From contig NZ_JBBCMA010000001.1 of assembly GCF_037152535.1 (NCBI RefSeq), forward strand, positions 372,001-436,000: a stretch of 64,000 nt of DNA, read 5' to 3'. This document shows, one piece after another, positions 10,777 through 23,859 of the stretch. This DNA comes from Leclercia sp. AS011 (GTDB lineage: Bacteria > Pseudomonadota > Gammaproteobacteria > Enterobacterales > Enterobacteriaceae). Position numbers and translations under genes: made by a program. The notes beneath the pieces are model-generated. The model worked only from the letters and a program-made list of their open reading frames with translations, searched no databases and was not told the origin of the DNA. How positions within the stretch are numbered: position 1 is the stretch's first letter; each line of letters starts with the position of its first letter.

Positions 10777-11709
10777 ATGCGTGTATTACTGGCACCGATG
10801 GAAGGCGTGCTCGATTCGCTGGTGCGTGAGCTGCTGACCGACGTTAACGATTATGACCACTGCATCACCGAGTTCCTGCGGGTGGTGGATATGTTGTTGC
10901 CGGTAAAGTCGTTTTACAGGCTCTGCCCGGAGCTGCATCACCAGAGCCGCACCCCCTCCGGCACTCTGGTGCGGGTGCAACTGCTGGGGCAATATCCCGA
11001 GTGGCTGGCGGAAAACGCCGCCCGCGCCGTCGAGCTGGGCTCGTGGGGCGTGGATCTGAACTGCGGCTGCCCATCGAAAATGGTCAACGGCAGCGGCGGC
11101 GGGGCCACGCTGCTTAAAGATCCCGAGCTGATCTACCGCGGCGCGAAAGCGATGCGCGAGGCGGTGCCCTCCCATCTGCCGGTCACGGTGAAGGTGCGCC
11201 TGGGCTGGGACAGCGGCGACAGGCAGTTTGAAATTGCCGATGCGGTCCAGCAGGCGGGTGCCAGCGAGCTGGTGGTTCATGGCCGCACCAAAGAAGATGG
11301 CTACAAAGCCGAGCGCATTAACTGGCAGGCCATCGGCCAGATCCGCCAGCGGCTGACCATTCCGGTGGTGGCGAATGGCGAAATCTGGGATCGCGAAAGC
11401 GCGCTGGCCTGTATGAAGGAGACCGGCTGCGATTCAGTGATGATTGGGCGCGGGGCGCTGAACGTGCCAAACCTCAGTCGGGTGATCAAATACAACGAGC
11501 CGCGCATGCCCTGGCCGGAGGTGGTGACGCTGCTGAAGAAGTACACCCGCCTCGAAAAGCAGGGCGACACCGGCCTGTATCACGTGGCGCGCATCAAGCA
11601 GTGGCTGAGCTACCTGCGTAAAGAGTACGACGACGCCCTGGACCTGTTTCAGGAGATCCGCGCCCTGCAATCCTCGGCGGAGATCGCCCGGGTCATTCAG
11701 GCGAAATAG
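10777..11709 (+). CDS. dusC: DusC, tRNA-dihydrouridine(16) synthase
   Basis: FMN-dependent reductase (310 residues) that makes dihydrouridine at tRNA position 16. It has the Dus barrel motifs APMEGVLD near the N-terminus, [19 protein letters not shown] with the catalytic cysteine near residue 98, [27 protein letters not shown] and [10 protein letters not shown]. The C-terminal helical RNA-binding domain ([20 protein letters not shown]) is complete. A GGCTACTATAGCG -10-like region precedes it. Confidence 0.96.
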   Translation: MRVLLAPMEGVLDSLVRELLTDVNDYDHCITEFLRVVDMLLPVKSFYRLCPELHHQSRTPSGTLVRVQLLGQYPEWLAENAARAVELGSWGVDLNCGCPSKMVNGSGGGATLLKDPELIYRGAKAMREAVPSHLPVTVKVRLGWDSGDRQFEIADAVQQAGASELVVHGRTKEDGYKAERINWQAIGQIRQRLTIPVVANGEIWDRESALACMKETGCDSVMIGRGALNVPNLSRVIKYNEPRMPWPEVVTLLKKYTRLEKQGDTGLYHVARIKQWLSYLRKEYDDALDLFQEIRALQSSAEIARVIQAK

Positions 11710-11773
11710 GCCAGATTCGATCTGCGTCACGTTTTTCAGCGGGGCGCATTGTGGCGTCGAACGAAACTGGTAA

Positions 11774-16104
<4,331 letters not shown>

Positions 16105-16114
16105 TGACCGCAGG

Positions 16115-16140
16115 GGCGCCCGGCAACACGGGCGCCTTTT
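16115..16140 (+). terminator. Rho-independent terminator of the bgl operon
   Basis: GGCGCCCG, a 6-base loop and CGGGCGCC followed by TTTT, ten bases after the bglB stop. Confidence 0.85.
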
Positions 16141-16244
16141 CTGTCTGTGTAAAGGTATGACAAATTGTGCATTGCCACCGATTCCTAAAAAAATAGAGCG
16201 CAGCGGGCGTATTTTGCAGCCTTCTTTTTAATGTGAATAACACG

Positions 16245-17663
16245 ATGAAACCTTCACGTTTTTACTGCCTCTGCCTGCCTGTTTCCCTTTTACTGGTTGC
16301 CTGTGCACCTCAACACGACACGGCGGCATCGCTGAATCAACAGATCCCCGCAGCAAAAATAGAGACCGGGCTGGCGTCCGGCCAGTGGCCAAAAAATGCC
16401 TGGTGGGAGGATTTCCACGATCCGCAGCTGACGGCCCTGATCGTCAAAGCGCAGGCCGACGCCCCGGATATGCAAATTGCCCGCCAGCGAATTGCCCTCG
16501 CTGAGGCGCAGGCCAAAATGGCGATGGCCGCAGACGGGCCCGAAGTGAATTTTTCAGCCGATGCTGAACGGCAGAAAATGTCCGCCGAAGGGCTGATGGG
16601 GCCCTTTGCCATCACCGATCCGGCGGCGGGCACCACCGGCCCCTGGTACACCAACGGCACCTTTGGCCTGACCGCCGGCTGGGATCTGGATTTGTGGGGT
16701 AAAAACCGCGCCCAGGTGGAGGCCCGCATCGGTAAGGTCAACGCCCAACAGGCGGAGCTGCAGCAGACCCGCCAGCTGCTGGCCAGCAGCGTGGCGCGCC
16801 TGTACTGGGAGTGGCAGACGCAGGCGGCCATGGGAAATGTGTTACACGCCATCAAACAGGAGCAGGAGGCGATAATCGGGACGGACCGTGAGCTGTATCA
16901 GCACGGGATCACCTCGTCGGTTGAAGGGGTCGAAACCGATATCAATGCCAGTAAAACCGAAGAGCGGCTGGCGGAGGTAAACGGCACCATGAAAGCCATT
17001 ACGGCCCGTCTGGAAGCCCTGACCAATACCCCGTCGATAACTCTCAAACCGCACGCCTTACCTGCCGTTGAGACAAAACTGCCTTCCTCGCTGGGTTATG
17101 ACCTGCTGGCCCGCCGTCCCGATCTGCAGGAGGCGCACTGGTATATCGAGGCGTCAATGAGTGAAGTGGAGGCGGCGAAAGCGGCGTTCTATCCCGATGT
17201 GAATCTGATGGCTTTTCTGCAACAGGATGCGCTGCACTTAAGCGATCTGTTCCGCTCTTCGGCGCAGCAGATGGGCGTTACCGCCGGTCTGACCCTGCCG
17301 ATTTTTGACAGCGGACGCCTGAATGCGAACCTTGATATCGCCCAGGCGCAAAGCAACCTGTCGGTGGCTAACTACAACAAAGCGGTGGTGGAGGCGGTGA
17401 ATCAGGTTGCCCACTGTGCAAGCGACGTTGAAACGCTGATGGCGAAAAACCATCATCAGCAGCAGGTTGAGGCCGATGCCGCGCGCGTTGTCGCCCTGGC
17501 GCAGGCGCGTTTCCACGCCGGGATCGTGGCGGGTTCACGCGTCAGCGAGGCCAGAATACCGGCCCTGCAGGAACGGCTCGCCGGACTCACACTCCAGGGA
17601 CAGTACATTGACGCCTCCCTGCAGCTTACCTCCGCGCTCGGTGGCGGCTATCAGCACGGGTAG
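16245..17663 (+). CDS. mdtQ: MdtQ, TolC-like outer-membrane lipoprotein
   Basis: Outer-membrane factor of the NodT/OprM family, 472 residues, that would form the exit duct of a tripartite efflux pump. A lipoprotein signal ends in LLVACAP (lipid Cys near residue 20). Two OEP repeats follow (~70-260 and ~280-470), with FGLTAGWDLDLWGKNRAQVEAR and LPIFDSGRLNANLDIAQAQ. In E. coli K-12 the gene is interrupted in some strains; here it is intact. An in-frame GTG at 16233 is an alternative start. No cognate inner-membrane pump or adaptor gene is adjacent. Confidence 0.9.
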   Translation: MKPSRFYCLCLPVSLLLVACAPQHDTAASLNQQIPAAKIETGLASGQWPKNAWWEDFHDPQLTALIVKAQADAPDMQIARQRIALAEAQAKMAMAADGPEVNFSADAERQKMSAEGLMGPFAITDPAAGTTGPWYTNGTFGLTAGWDLDLWGKNRAQVEARIGKVNAQQAELQQTRQLLASSVARLYWEWQTQAAMGNVLHAIKQEQEAIIGTDRELYQHGITSSVEGVETDINASKTEERLAEVNGTMKAITARLEALTNTPSITLKPHALPAVETKLPSSLGYDLLARRPDLQEAHWYIEASMSEVEAAKAAFYPDVNLMAFLQQDALHLSDLFRSSAQQMGVTAGLTLPIFDSGRLNANLDIAQAQSNLSVANYNKAVVEAVNQVAHCASDVETLMAKNHHQQQVEADAARVVALAQARFHAGIVAGSRVSEARIPALQERLAGLTLQGQYIDASLQLTSALGGGYQHG

Positions 17664-17713
17664 AAAACGAGAATTATCTATACTTACCTCTTTGCAGTTT
17701 TCTGGAGGTGAGT

Positions 17714-18487
17714 ATGGGTTCAACCAATCGTGTGGCTATTGTGACAGCATCGGATTCGGGGATCGGCAAAACCACGGCTCTGATGCTGGCGGAGCGTGGG
17801 TTTGATATTGGCGTGACCTGGCATTCGGATGAGGAAGGGGCGTTAAAAACCTGCCGCGAGATCGAAGCGCGCGGGCAGCGGGCAGAGGCTATTCAGCTGG
17901 ATCTCAGCCAGCTCCCGGAGGGGGCATCGGCAATAGAGAAGCTGATTGAACGCTTCGGGCGTATCGACGTGCTGGTTAACAACGCCGGGGCGATGGTCAA
18001 AGCCTCGTTCCTTGAGATGGAGTACGACCAGTGGCGCTCCATTTTCAGCGTCGATGTGGATGGCGCATTTCTCTGCTCGCAAATTGCCGCCCGGCAGATG
18101 GTCAAGCAGGGGGAGGGCGGACGCATCGTCAATATCACCTCGGTGCATGAGCATACCCCGCTGCCGGAGGCCAGCGCCTACACCTCGGCCAAGCATGCCC
18201 TCGGGGGCCTGACCAAGTCGATGGCGATGGAGCTGGTGCATCACAATATTCTGGTTAACGCCGTCGCGCCCGGGGCCATCGCCACGCCGATGAACGATAT
18301 GGACGACAGCGAAGTGAAGCCGGGATCCATGCCGAATATCCCGCTGGCCAGGCCGGGACACACCAAAGAGATCGCCAGCCTGGTGGCCTGGCTGTGCGAC
18401 AGCGACGCCAGCTATGCCACCGGACAATCCTTTATCGTCGACGGTGGCTTTATGCTCGGCAATCCACAGTTCAAACCCGCAGAGTAG
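17714..18487 (+). CDS. yohF: YohF, short-chain dehydrogenase/reductase
   Basis: NAD(P)-dependent SDR of 257 residues. Cofactor motif TASDSGIGK (~10-18), NNAG near residue 88, catalytic Ser in NITSV and YTSAK (Tyr-x-x-x-Lys near 155-159), then PGAIATPM. TGGAGG at 17703-17708 precedes ATG 17714, which gives the E. coli-like N-terminus; an in-frame GTG two codons upstream is less likely. Physiological substrate is unknown, though the family has oxidised diacetyl/acetoin-like compounds. Its stop abuts that of the convergent yohD. Confidence 0.92.
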   Translation: MGSTNRVAIVTASDSGIGKTTALMLAERGFDIGVTWHSDEEGALKTCREIEARGQRAEAIQLDLSQLPEGASAIEKLIERFGRIDVLVNNAGAMVKASFLEMEYDQWRSIFSVDVDGAFLCSQIAARQMVKQGEGGRIVNITSVHEHTPLPEASAYTSAKHALGGLTKSMAMELVHHNILVNAVAPGAIATPMNDMDDSEVKPGSMPNIPLARPGHTKEIASLVAWLCDSDASYATGQSFIVDGGFMLGNPQFKPAE

Positions 18488-19048
18488 TTAACTGCGATCC
18501 CGGCGTTTCAGCCACCAGCGTATCGCGAGGACCAGCACCACCACCAGGATCAGCCAGATCCAGTGGCGCAGGTGCTGGTTGAGCGAATGCAGCCATGGCT
18601 CCAGCACTTCACCCCCGACGTAACCTAAGGTGGTGAAGATCAGCGCCCAGGCGATAGCGCCGATAATATTCAGCGGCAGGAAAATTTTCGGCGGCAGGCG
18701 GCTGGCACCGATCAGCAGCGGGCCGATGATGCGGAAACCGTACATAAAGCGGGTGCCGATAACGAACAGGTAGGGGTGACGCTGGATCAGCTGCTGGGCG
18801 CGGTCGATTTTCTTCTGATGGCGAGCAAAACGGCGCAGGATCGTTGGACCAAAACGCACGCCAGCCAGGTAGAGCAGCTGGTCACCGATCATGCCCCCCA
18901 GCGCCACGGCGGCCACCACCAGCGGAAAACGGAGTAATCCCTGATGCGCCGCCACGCCCCCCAGCAGGGTAATGGTTTCGCCTTCCGCTATGCTGCCAAT
19001 GACCAACGCGGCATAGCCATACTGTGCAATGAGAGTATTGATATCCAT
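18488..19048 (-). CDS. yohD: YohD, DedA-family membrane protein
   Basis: 186-residue inner-membrane protein with about five hydrophobic segments. DedA/VTT motifs are EGETITLLGG near residue 22, GGMIGDQLLYLAGVRFG and the conserved FMYGFRIIGPLLIGAS. DedA proteins support membrane potential homeostasis and lipid carrier recycling; the exact role of YohD is open. It converges on yohF with no intergenic space. Confidence 0.93.
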   Translation of the reverse strand: MDINTLIAQYGYAALVIGSIAEGETITLLGGVAAHQGLLRFPLVVAAVALGGMIGDQLLYLAGVRFGPTILRRFARHQKKIDRAQQLIQRHPYLFVIGTRFMYGFRIIGPLLIGASRLPPKIFLPLNIIGAIAWALIFTTLGYVGGEVLEPWLHSLNQHLRHWIWLILVVVLVLAIRWWLKRRDRS

Positions 19049-19072
19049 GAGGTAAGCGTAGCGCAGGAAACG

Positions 19073-19339
19073 CTAGTTGCCGAACAGATACCCCACAACC
19101 AGCATAATAATGAACACTGCCGCGACAAAGGCAGGCCAGGTCATAAAGGCACGTTCCGTAAGGATTTCTTCTTTTTTGATATCGGCCAGACGGGCCAGGG
19201 CATGGTGGCCGTCAGGGGCAATAATCTCTTCAAACAGCTTGTCATAGCCCTGCTCAAGCAACAATCTGGCCCCCTGCACGTCGCGCTTCTCAAGCGCAGT
19301 GGTTTTATTGCCTTTTTTGAAAAAAATGAATTCCGGCAT
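19073..19339 (-). CDS. Small C-tail-anchored membrane protein
   Basis: Unrecognised 88-residue protein. Residues 1-65 are hydrophilic and helical (ALEKRDVQGARLLLEQGYDKLFEEI), and a single hydrophobic segment (~67-87) ends two residues before the C-terminus, a tail-anchor topology. AGGAG lies six bases before ATG 19339. It is 25 bases upstream of yohD on the same strand, so the two may be co-transcribed. Composition is like that of its neighbours. Confidence 0.72.
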   Translation of the reverse strand: MPEFIFFKKGNKTTALEKRDVQGARLLLEQGYDKLFEEIIAPDGHHALARLADIKKEEILTERAFMTWPAFVAAVFIIMLVVGYLFGN

Positions 19340-19489
19340 CAGCGACTCCTTTCTGTAAGACCCTGTTTAACAGGGATTAACATACCAGAATCTCAACCCA
19401 TCAGCGGCATTTTTATACTGTACAAAAAATAATCTCAGCCCTGCATTATACTTGAGTTATCGCTAGCGGGCCGACAACAAGGGGGCGTT

Positions 19490-20077
19490 ATGAACCATGT
19501 CTGGGGACTCTTTTCCCATCCCGATCGTGAAATGCACGTTATCAGAGGCGAAAACGAAACGGTCAGTCATCACTATACGCACCACGTGTTGCTGATGGCC
19601 GCCGTGCCGGTGATTTGCGCGTTTATTGGGACCACGCAAATTGGCTGGGATTTTGACGACGGCAACGTTGTGAAGCTCTCATGGATGACCGGTCTGGCAC
19701 TGGCCGTGGTGTTTTACGCGCTGATGCTGGCGGGGGTGGCGGCAATGGGGCGGGTGATTTACTGGATGGCGCGTAAATATCCGCAGCGCCCTTCGCTGAC
19801 GCACTGCATGGTGTTCGGCGGTTACGTGGCGACGCCGCTGTTCCTGAGCGGAATTGTGGCGCTCTATCCGATAGTCTGGCTGTGTGCGCTGGTGGGGACG
19901 CTGGCGCTCTGTTACACCGGCTATCTGCTCTATATCGGCATTCCAACCTTCCTGAGTATCAATAAAGAAGAGGGCCGCAGCTTCTCCGGTTCGACGCTCG
20001 CCATCGGCGTGCTGTTGCTGGAGGTGCTGCTGGCGCTGACAGTTATTCTTTGGGGTTATGGATACCGTCTCTTCTGA
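19490..20077 (+). CDS. yohC: YohC, Yip1-family inner-membrane protein
   Basis: 195-residue protein with five hydrophobic segments in the C-terminal 160 residues and the Yip1-like N-terminal region NHVWGLFSHPDREMHVIRGE. The strand and position (divergent from yohD, before pbpG) match E. coli. AAGGGGGCGTT precedes ATG 19490. Function of bacterial Yip1-like proteins is unknown. Confidence 0.92.
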   Translation: MNHVWGLFSHPDREMHVIRGENETVSHHYTHHVLLMAAVPVICAFIGTTQIGWDFDDGNVVKLSWMTGLALAVVFYALMLAGVAAMGRVIYWMARKYPQRPSLTHCMVFGGYVATPLFLSGIVALYPIVWLCALVGTLALCYTGYLLYIGIPTFLSINKEEGRSFSGSTLAIGVLLLEVLLALTVILWGYGYRLF

Positions 20078-20082
20078 GGTCA

Positions 20083-20114
20083 CTGCATTGCTGGCGTAAA
20101 TGCCAGCAATGCAG
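20083..20114. terminator. 13-bp perfect inverted repeat after yohC
   Basis: CTGCATTGCTGGC / GCCAGCAATGCAG around a 6-base loop, starting six bases after the yohC stop. There is no T-run on either strand, so it may be a weak terminator or an mRNA 3'-end protector. Confidence 0.55.
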
Positions 20115-20244
20115 CATCTGTTCATGATTATCTACTGGCAGCAGGGCATCCGGACGGCTATGATGCCTAAGCCAGCCCGCGTTCGCGCCATGACCCGGGC
20201 GGTGTACGTTATTACGTGCATGAATAATTATCAGAAATCTCACC

Positions 20245-21165
20245 ATGCTGAAATTCCGCGTTTCTTTACTGAGTCTTGCGCTGTTGCTGGCTGTGCCAGT
20301 GGCGACCCCGGCGATCTCCAAACCTGCCGCTGCGGCTACGGCGGCCCAGCCGGAGATTGCCTCCGGCAGCGCCATGATCGTCGATCTGAATACCAACAAA
20401 GTGATCTACTCCAGCCACCCGAATCTGGTGCGCCCGATCGCTTCGATTACCAAATTAATGACCGCGATGGTGGTGCTGGATGCACGACTGCCGCTGGATG
20501 AAAAACTGCGCGTGGATATCAGCCATACGCCGGAGATGAAAGGGATCTACTCCCGCGTGCGCCTGAACAGTGAAATCAGCCGCAAAAATATGCTGCTGCT
20601 GGCGCTGATGTCCTCTGAGAATCGCGCTGCGGCAAGCCTGGCGCACCACTATCCAGGCGGCTATGACGCGTTTATCCGGGCGATGAATGCCAAAGCGAAG
20701 GCATTGGGAATGGTTCAGACGCGCTTTGTGGAGCCCACCGGCCTGTCGATTCATAACGTCTCGACGGCGCAGGATCTGACGAGGCTGCTGATTGCCACTA
20801 AGCAGTATCCGCTGCTCGGCCAGCTCAGCACCACCCGCGAAGAGATGGCGACCTTCTCGAACCCGGCGTATACCCTGCCGTTTCGTAACACCAACCATCT
20901 GGTCTACCGCGATAACTGGAATATCCAGCTGACCAAAACCGGCTTTACCAACGCCGCGGGCCACTGCCTGGTGATGCGCACGGTGATTAATGGCAAGCCG
21001 GTCGCGCTGGTGGTGATGGATGCCTTTGGCAAATATACCCACTTTGCCGATGCCAGCCGTCTGCGTACATGGATTGAAACCGGGAAGGCGCAGCCGGTGC
21101 CGGCCGCGGCCCTGAGCTATAAAAAGCAAAAAGCCGCCCAGATGGCGACCGCGCAAAACGATTGA
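20245..21165 (+). CDS. pbpG: PbpG, D-alanyl-D-alanine endopeptidase (PBP7)
   Basis: Periplasmic low-molecular-weight penicillin-binding protein (306 residues) that cleaves DD-peptide cross-links in murein. A signal peptide (~1-25) precedes the S11 peptidase domain with the three active-site motifs S67-I-T-K70, S124-E-N and K231-T-G. Length and motifs match E. coli PBP7. A REP element lies directly after the stop. Confidence 0.95.
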   Translation: MLKFRVSLLSLALLLAVPVATPAISKPAAAATAAQPEIASGSAMIVDLNTNKVIYSSHPNLVRPIASITKLMTAMVVLDARLPLDEKLRVDISHTPEMKGIYSRVRLNSEISRKNMLLLALMSSENRAAASLAHHYPGGYDAFIRAMNAKAKALGMVQTRFVEPTGLSIHNVSTAQDLTRLLIATKQYPLLGQLSTTREEMATFSNPAYTLPFRNTNHLVYRDNWNIQLTKTGFTNAAGHCLVMRTVINGKPVALVVMDAFGKYTHFADASRLRTWIETGKAQPVPAAALSYKKQKAAQMATAQND

Positions 21166-21178
21166 GTTTTTATTAATC

Positions 21179-21246
21179 GCCCGGCGGCGCTTCGCTTGCA
21201 CGGGCCTACGGTTTTGTAGGCCGGGTAAGCGCAGCGCCACCCGGCA
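21179..21246. repeat. REP/BIME-type repeat after pbpG
   Basis: Inverted units CCCGGCGGCGCTTCGCTTG and GTAGGCCGGGTAAGCGCAGC followed by GCCACCCGGC. Same family as the element at 6675, between convergent pbpG and the GNAT gene. Confidence 0.85.
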
Positions 21247-21254
21247 ATACCGCT

Positions 21255-21809
21255 TTACTCAGGTGGCGTCCAGTCACCGTCGTTGAGGGGGCGCTGCAAA
21301 ATCAGCGTATCGCGCCAGTCCCCTTTCTTGTATCCCACGCTTCTCAGCTGTCCCGCCACTTCGAATCCGTGCTTTTTATGCAGGCGTAACGAACTGGCAT
21401 TGTTTGGCCCGTCTCCGACGATAGCGATCATCTGCCGCCACGGCCCCTCTTCGCTGCGGGCAATCAGGGCGCTCAGCAGCGCGCTGCCAAAGCCGCGTCC
21501 GGGCGTGCTGGCCTCCACGTAAATCGACTCTTCAATGGTGTAACGGTACCCGGGGCGGGGACGATAGTGAGTGGCGTAACAGTAGCCCACGACAATCCCC
21601 CGATAGAGCGCCACCAGCCACGGCAAACCCTGGCTGGTCACCGCGTTCATACGCTGGCGCATTTCGTCTACGGTAGGGGGAACCTCTTCAAAGGATGCGC
21701 GCCCGTTAAGGACGTGCCAGGCGTAGATGCCCGCAATAGCATGCGCGTCCTCCGCCTCAGCATCGCGAACCTGAACGTCAGTTTCGGAGAAAGTTTCAAC
21801 AGCCGACAT
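21255..21809 (-). CDS. GNAT N-acetyltransferase (PAT/MnaT-like)
   Basis: 184-residue acetyltransferase of the phosphinothricin/methionine-sulfone acetyltransferase group. Family motifs: VRDAEAEDAHAIAGIYAWHV at the N-terminus, SIYVEASTPGRGFGSALLSALI (acetyl-CoA loop, GRGFGSAL) and NNASLRLHKKHGFEVAG-like ending (here NNASSLRLHKKHGF). ATG 21809 was chosen because AGGAG lies ten bases upstream; the frame runs seven codons further. Its natural substrate cannot be inferred. It may be read from a promoter within the dld 3' region, since a terminator precedes it. Confidence 0.82.
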   Translation of the reverse strand: MSAVETFSETDVQVRDAEAEDAHAIAGIYAWHVLNGRASFEEVPPTVDEMRQRMNAVTSQGLPWLVALYRGIVVGYCYATHYRPRPGYRYTIEESIYVEASTPGRGFGSALLSALIARSEEGPWRQMIAIVGDGPNNASSLRLHKKHGFEVAGQLRSVGYKKGDWRDTLILQRPLNDGDWTPPE

Positions 21810-21830
21810 AATATGTCCGCTCCTCATCAA

Positions 21831-21857
21831 AAAAAGCCAGAGAAACGATTCTCTGGC
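21831..21857 (-). terminator. Rho-independent terminator of dld
   Basis: On the minus strand GCCAGAGAA, a 4-base loop and TTCTCTGGC are followed by a T-run. It lies between dld and the GNAT gene, so the two are probably separate transcripts. Confidence 0.85.
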
Positions 21858-21912
21858 GACCCGTGGCTACTCTAGTACGATTTGAATGGGCTTAACAGCG
21901 GGCCCAATCGGG

Positions 21913-23673
21913 CTAACTGGTTTGATCAGTGGCTTGCAGGTCATTACTTACTGTTTCAGGTTCCCCTTTCCAGTTTTTCTGCTTGCTTGTTTTGCCAATC
22001 CCCGGGTTCATGCTGTTTGTCGGGTCATTTTCGCGATAAAACTGCTTTAATGCGGCCGGGGCTTCGTAAATGTGACCCACATTATGTTCCGCCGGATATT
22101 GCGCCCCACGCGCCTGCAATAACGTCAGCATCTGCGCCTTCAGGGCATGGGCATCGACCCCTTTCTTGACGATGTAATCCTGATGGAAGACGTAACACAT
22201 AAAGTGGCCGTAATAGAGCTTATGCACCAGCTGGCTGTCGATCTCCGGCGGCAGTTTCTCGAACCAGTCGGTATCGTTGCGGCGCAGGGCGATATCCAGC
22301 GCCAGAATGTCTTCCACCTCGTCGGCGTGTACCGCCTGATAGCGGATCGCAGCCCCTGCGGCGGCAAAGCGGTGTAAAAAGGCCTTGCTGCCCTCTTCAG
22401 GGGTACAGGCAAAGAAGTCGCCCTCGGCGTCTTTAAAGAACTCTGCCAGCCAGGTCTGCGCTTCGGCAATGCCGTCGCCCGCCATCTTCAACAGCAGGTG
22501 ATGCTCGTACTTGTCCCGCCAGCTTTTCATCCGCGGCGGCAGGTGTGCCGGGAAGGCGTTGCCCAGCTTTTGCATAAAGCGGTCGGTAAAGTGCGGCTTG
22601 AACAGCGACACCTTCTCCAGCATCGCATCGGTGCGCCCCTTCATGGTGAAGAAGAAGGGCATCTTGTCGGTGCCGAGCTTGTCGATCATCAGGAAGGTAT
22701 CTTTGCCGTAGCGTTCGGCGATGTCGTAAATATCCCGGTGCATATACTCACCGGCGACCGGCAGGTGGGTGAACTCCCCGAGGATGTGGCGACGGATCCT
22801 GGTCAGCACTTCAGGCTGGTTAGTGCCGATATAAAATACCTGCTGGCGTTTCTCCGCCGGGAAGGTGTCGAGGCGCACGGCGAAGACCGCCAGCTTGCCC
22901 GCGCAGCCGGAGGATTCAAACAGGCGATCCGGATCGGCGTTATAGCGCGCCGGGGTATCGGCGTCGATCTCGCGTACCCGGCTGATGTAATCATGATCGT
23001 GGGCATGACGCCCGTCGTGCAGCACATCGCTGTCCCTGATGCGATCGTCATCCAGCTTGCTGAGGATCTGCTCCGGCGTGACGCCCAGATCGATTCCCAG
23101 GTGGTTCACCAGGGTCAGCTTGCCCTGCTCATCAATACGGGCGAACAGCGACATTTCGGTGTAGGCCGGGCCGCGCTGCACCAGCGAGCCGCCGGAGTTG
23201 TTGCAGATCCCGCCGATGACGGAAGCGCCGATACAGGACGAGCCAATCACCGAGTGCGGCTCCCGGCCCAGCGGCTTGAGCGCCTTTTCCAGCGAGTAGA
23301 GCGTGGTGCCCGGGAAGGCCAGCACCTGCTCGCCCTTGTCCAGCAGATGCAGCTTGTCGAGGCGCAGGGTGCTGATAATCACAATATCGCGGTCGTAATC
23401 ATTGCCGTTCGGCGTGGAGCCTTCGGTCAGGCCGGTATTCGCCGCCTGCATCAGAATAATTTTGTCTGCCGCCACGCAGGCGTTCAGCACCCGCCACAGC
23501 TCCAGCAGGGTGCCAGGGAACACCACCGCCAGCGCGTCCCCTTGTCCGGAGCGAAAGCCCTTGCGGTAGCGGGCGGTTTTCGCGGCGTCGGTCAGCAGGT
23601 GCGCAGAGCCCACCAGTCGCGTCAGGTCATTAATAAAGTCGGTGTTATTGTGCGGTTGTTCAAAAGACATCAT
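21913..23673 (-). CDS. dld: Dld, quinone-dependent D-lactate dehydrogenase
   Basis: Peripheral membrane flavoprotein oxidising D-lactate to pyruvate and passing electrons to quinone. The N-terminal FAD_binding_4 domain (~25-265) contains MQAANTGLTEGSTP and SCIGASVIGGICNNSGGSLVQRGPAYTE, here broken by position ~140-170. The membrane-binding and C-terminal Lact-deh-memb domain follows, ending TNSMNPGIGKTSKQKNW. At 586 residues it is slightly longer than E. coli Dld because of the C-terminal tail. The first two codons are both ATG; the second (23670) is better spaced from AAGGGG. Confidence 0.96.
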   Translation of the reverse strand: MMSFEQPHNNTDFINDLTRLVGSAHLLTDAAKTARYRKGFRSGQGDALAVVFPGTLLELWRVLNACVAADKIILMQAANTGLTEGSTPNGNDYDRDIVIISTLRLDKLHLLDKGEQVLAFPGTTLYSLEKALKPLGREPHSVIGSSCIGASVIGGICNNSGGSLVQRGPAYTEMSLFARIDEQGKLTLVNHLGIDLGVTPEQILSKLDDDRIRDSDVLHDGRHAHDHDYISRVREIDADTPARYNADPDRLFESSGCAGKLAVFAVRLDTFPAEKRQQVFYIGTNQPEVLTRIRRHILGEFTHLPVAGEYMHRDIYDIAERYGKDTFLMIDKLGTDKMPFFFTMKGRTDAMLEKVSLFKPHFTDRFMQKLGNAFPAHLPPRMKSWRDKYEHHLLLKMAGDGIAEAQTWLAEFFKDAEGDFFACTPEEGSKAFLHRFAAAGAAIRYQAVHADEVEDILALDIALRRNDTDWFEKLPPEIDSQLVHKLYYGHFMCYVFHQDYIVKKGVDAHALKAQMLTLLQARGAQYPAEHNVGHIYEAPAALKQFYRENDPTNSMNPGIGKTSKQKNWKGEPETVSNDLQATDQTS

Positions 23674-23859
23674 CCACCCCTTGTGGTCAGTCGAATACGT
23701 CGTCCAAAATCATAGCGCGATTAATGTTTAAGCGAACCAGTATTCACCAGAAAAATCAGAGAATAAACCCTGCAAGGTTCACAGGGTTTATGGCACACTG
23801 CGCTTTTCGTAATGTCTGGCCGCGACTATCCGGCGGTTATTGATGAGAGAGTAAACGAG

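Noticed and set aside
22498..23715. 405-codon ORF antisense to dld
   Set aside because: Shadow of dld; no domain, no ribosome-binding site.
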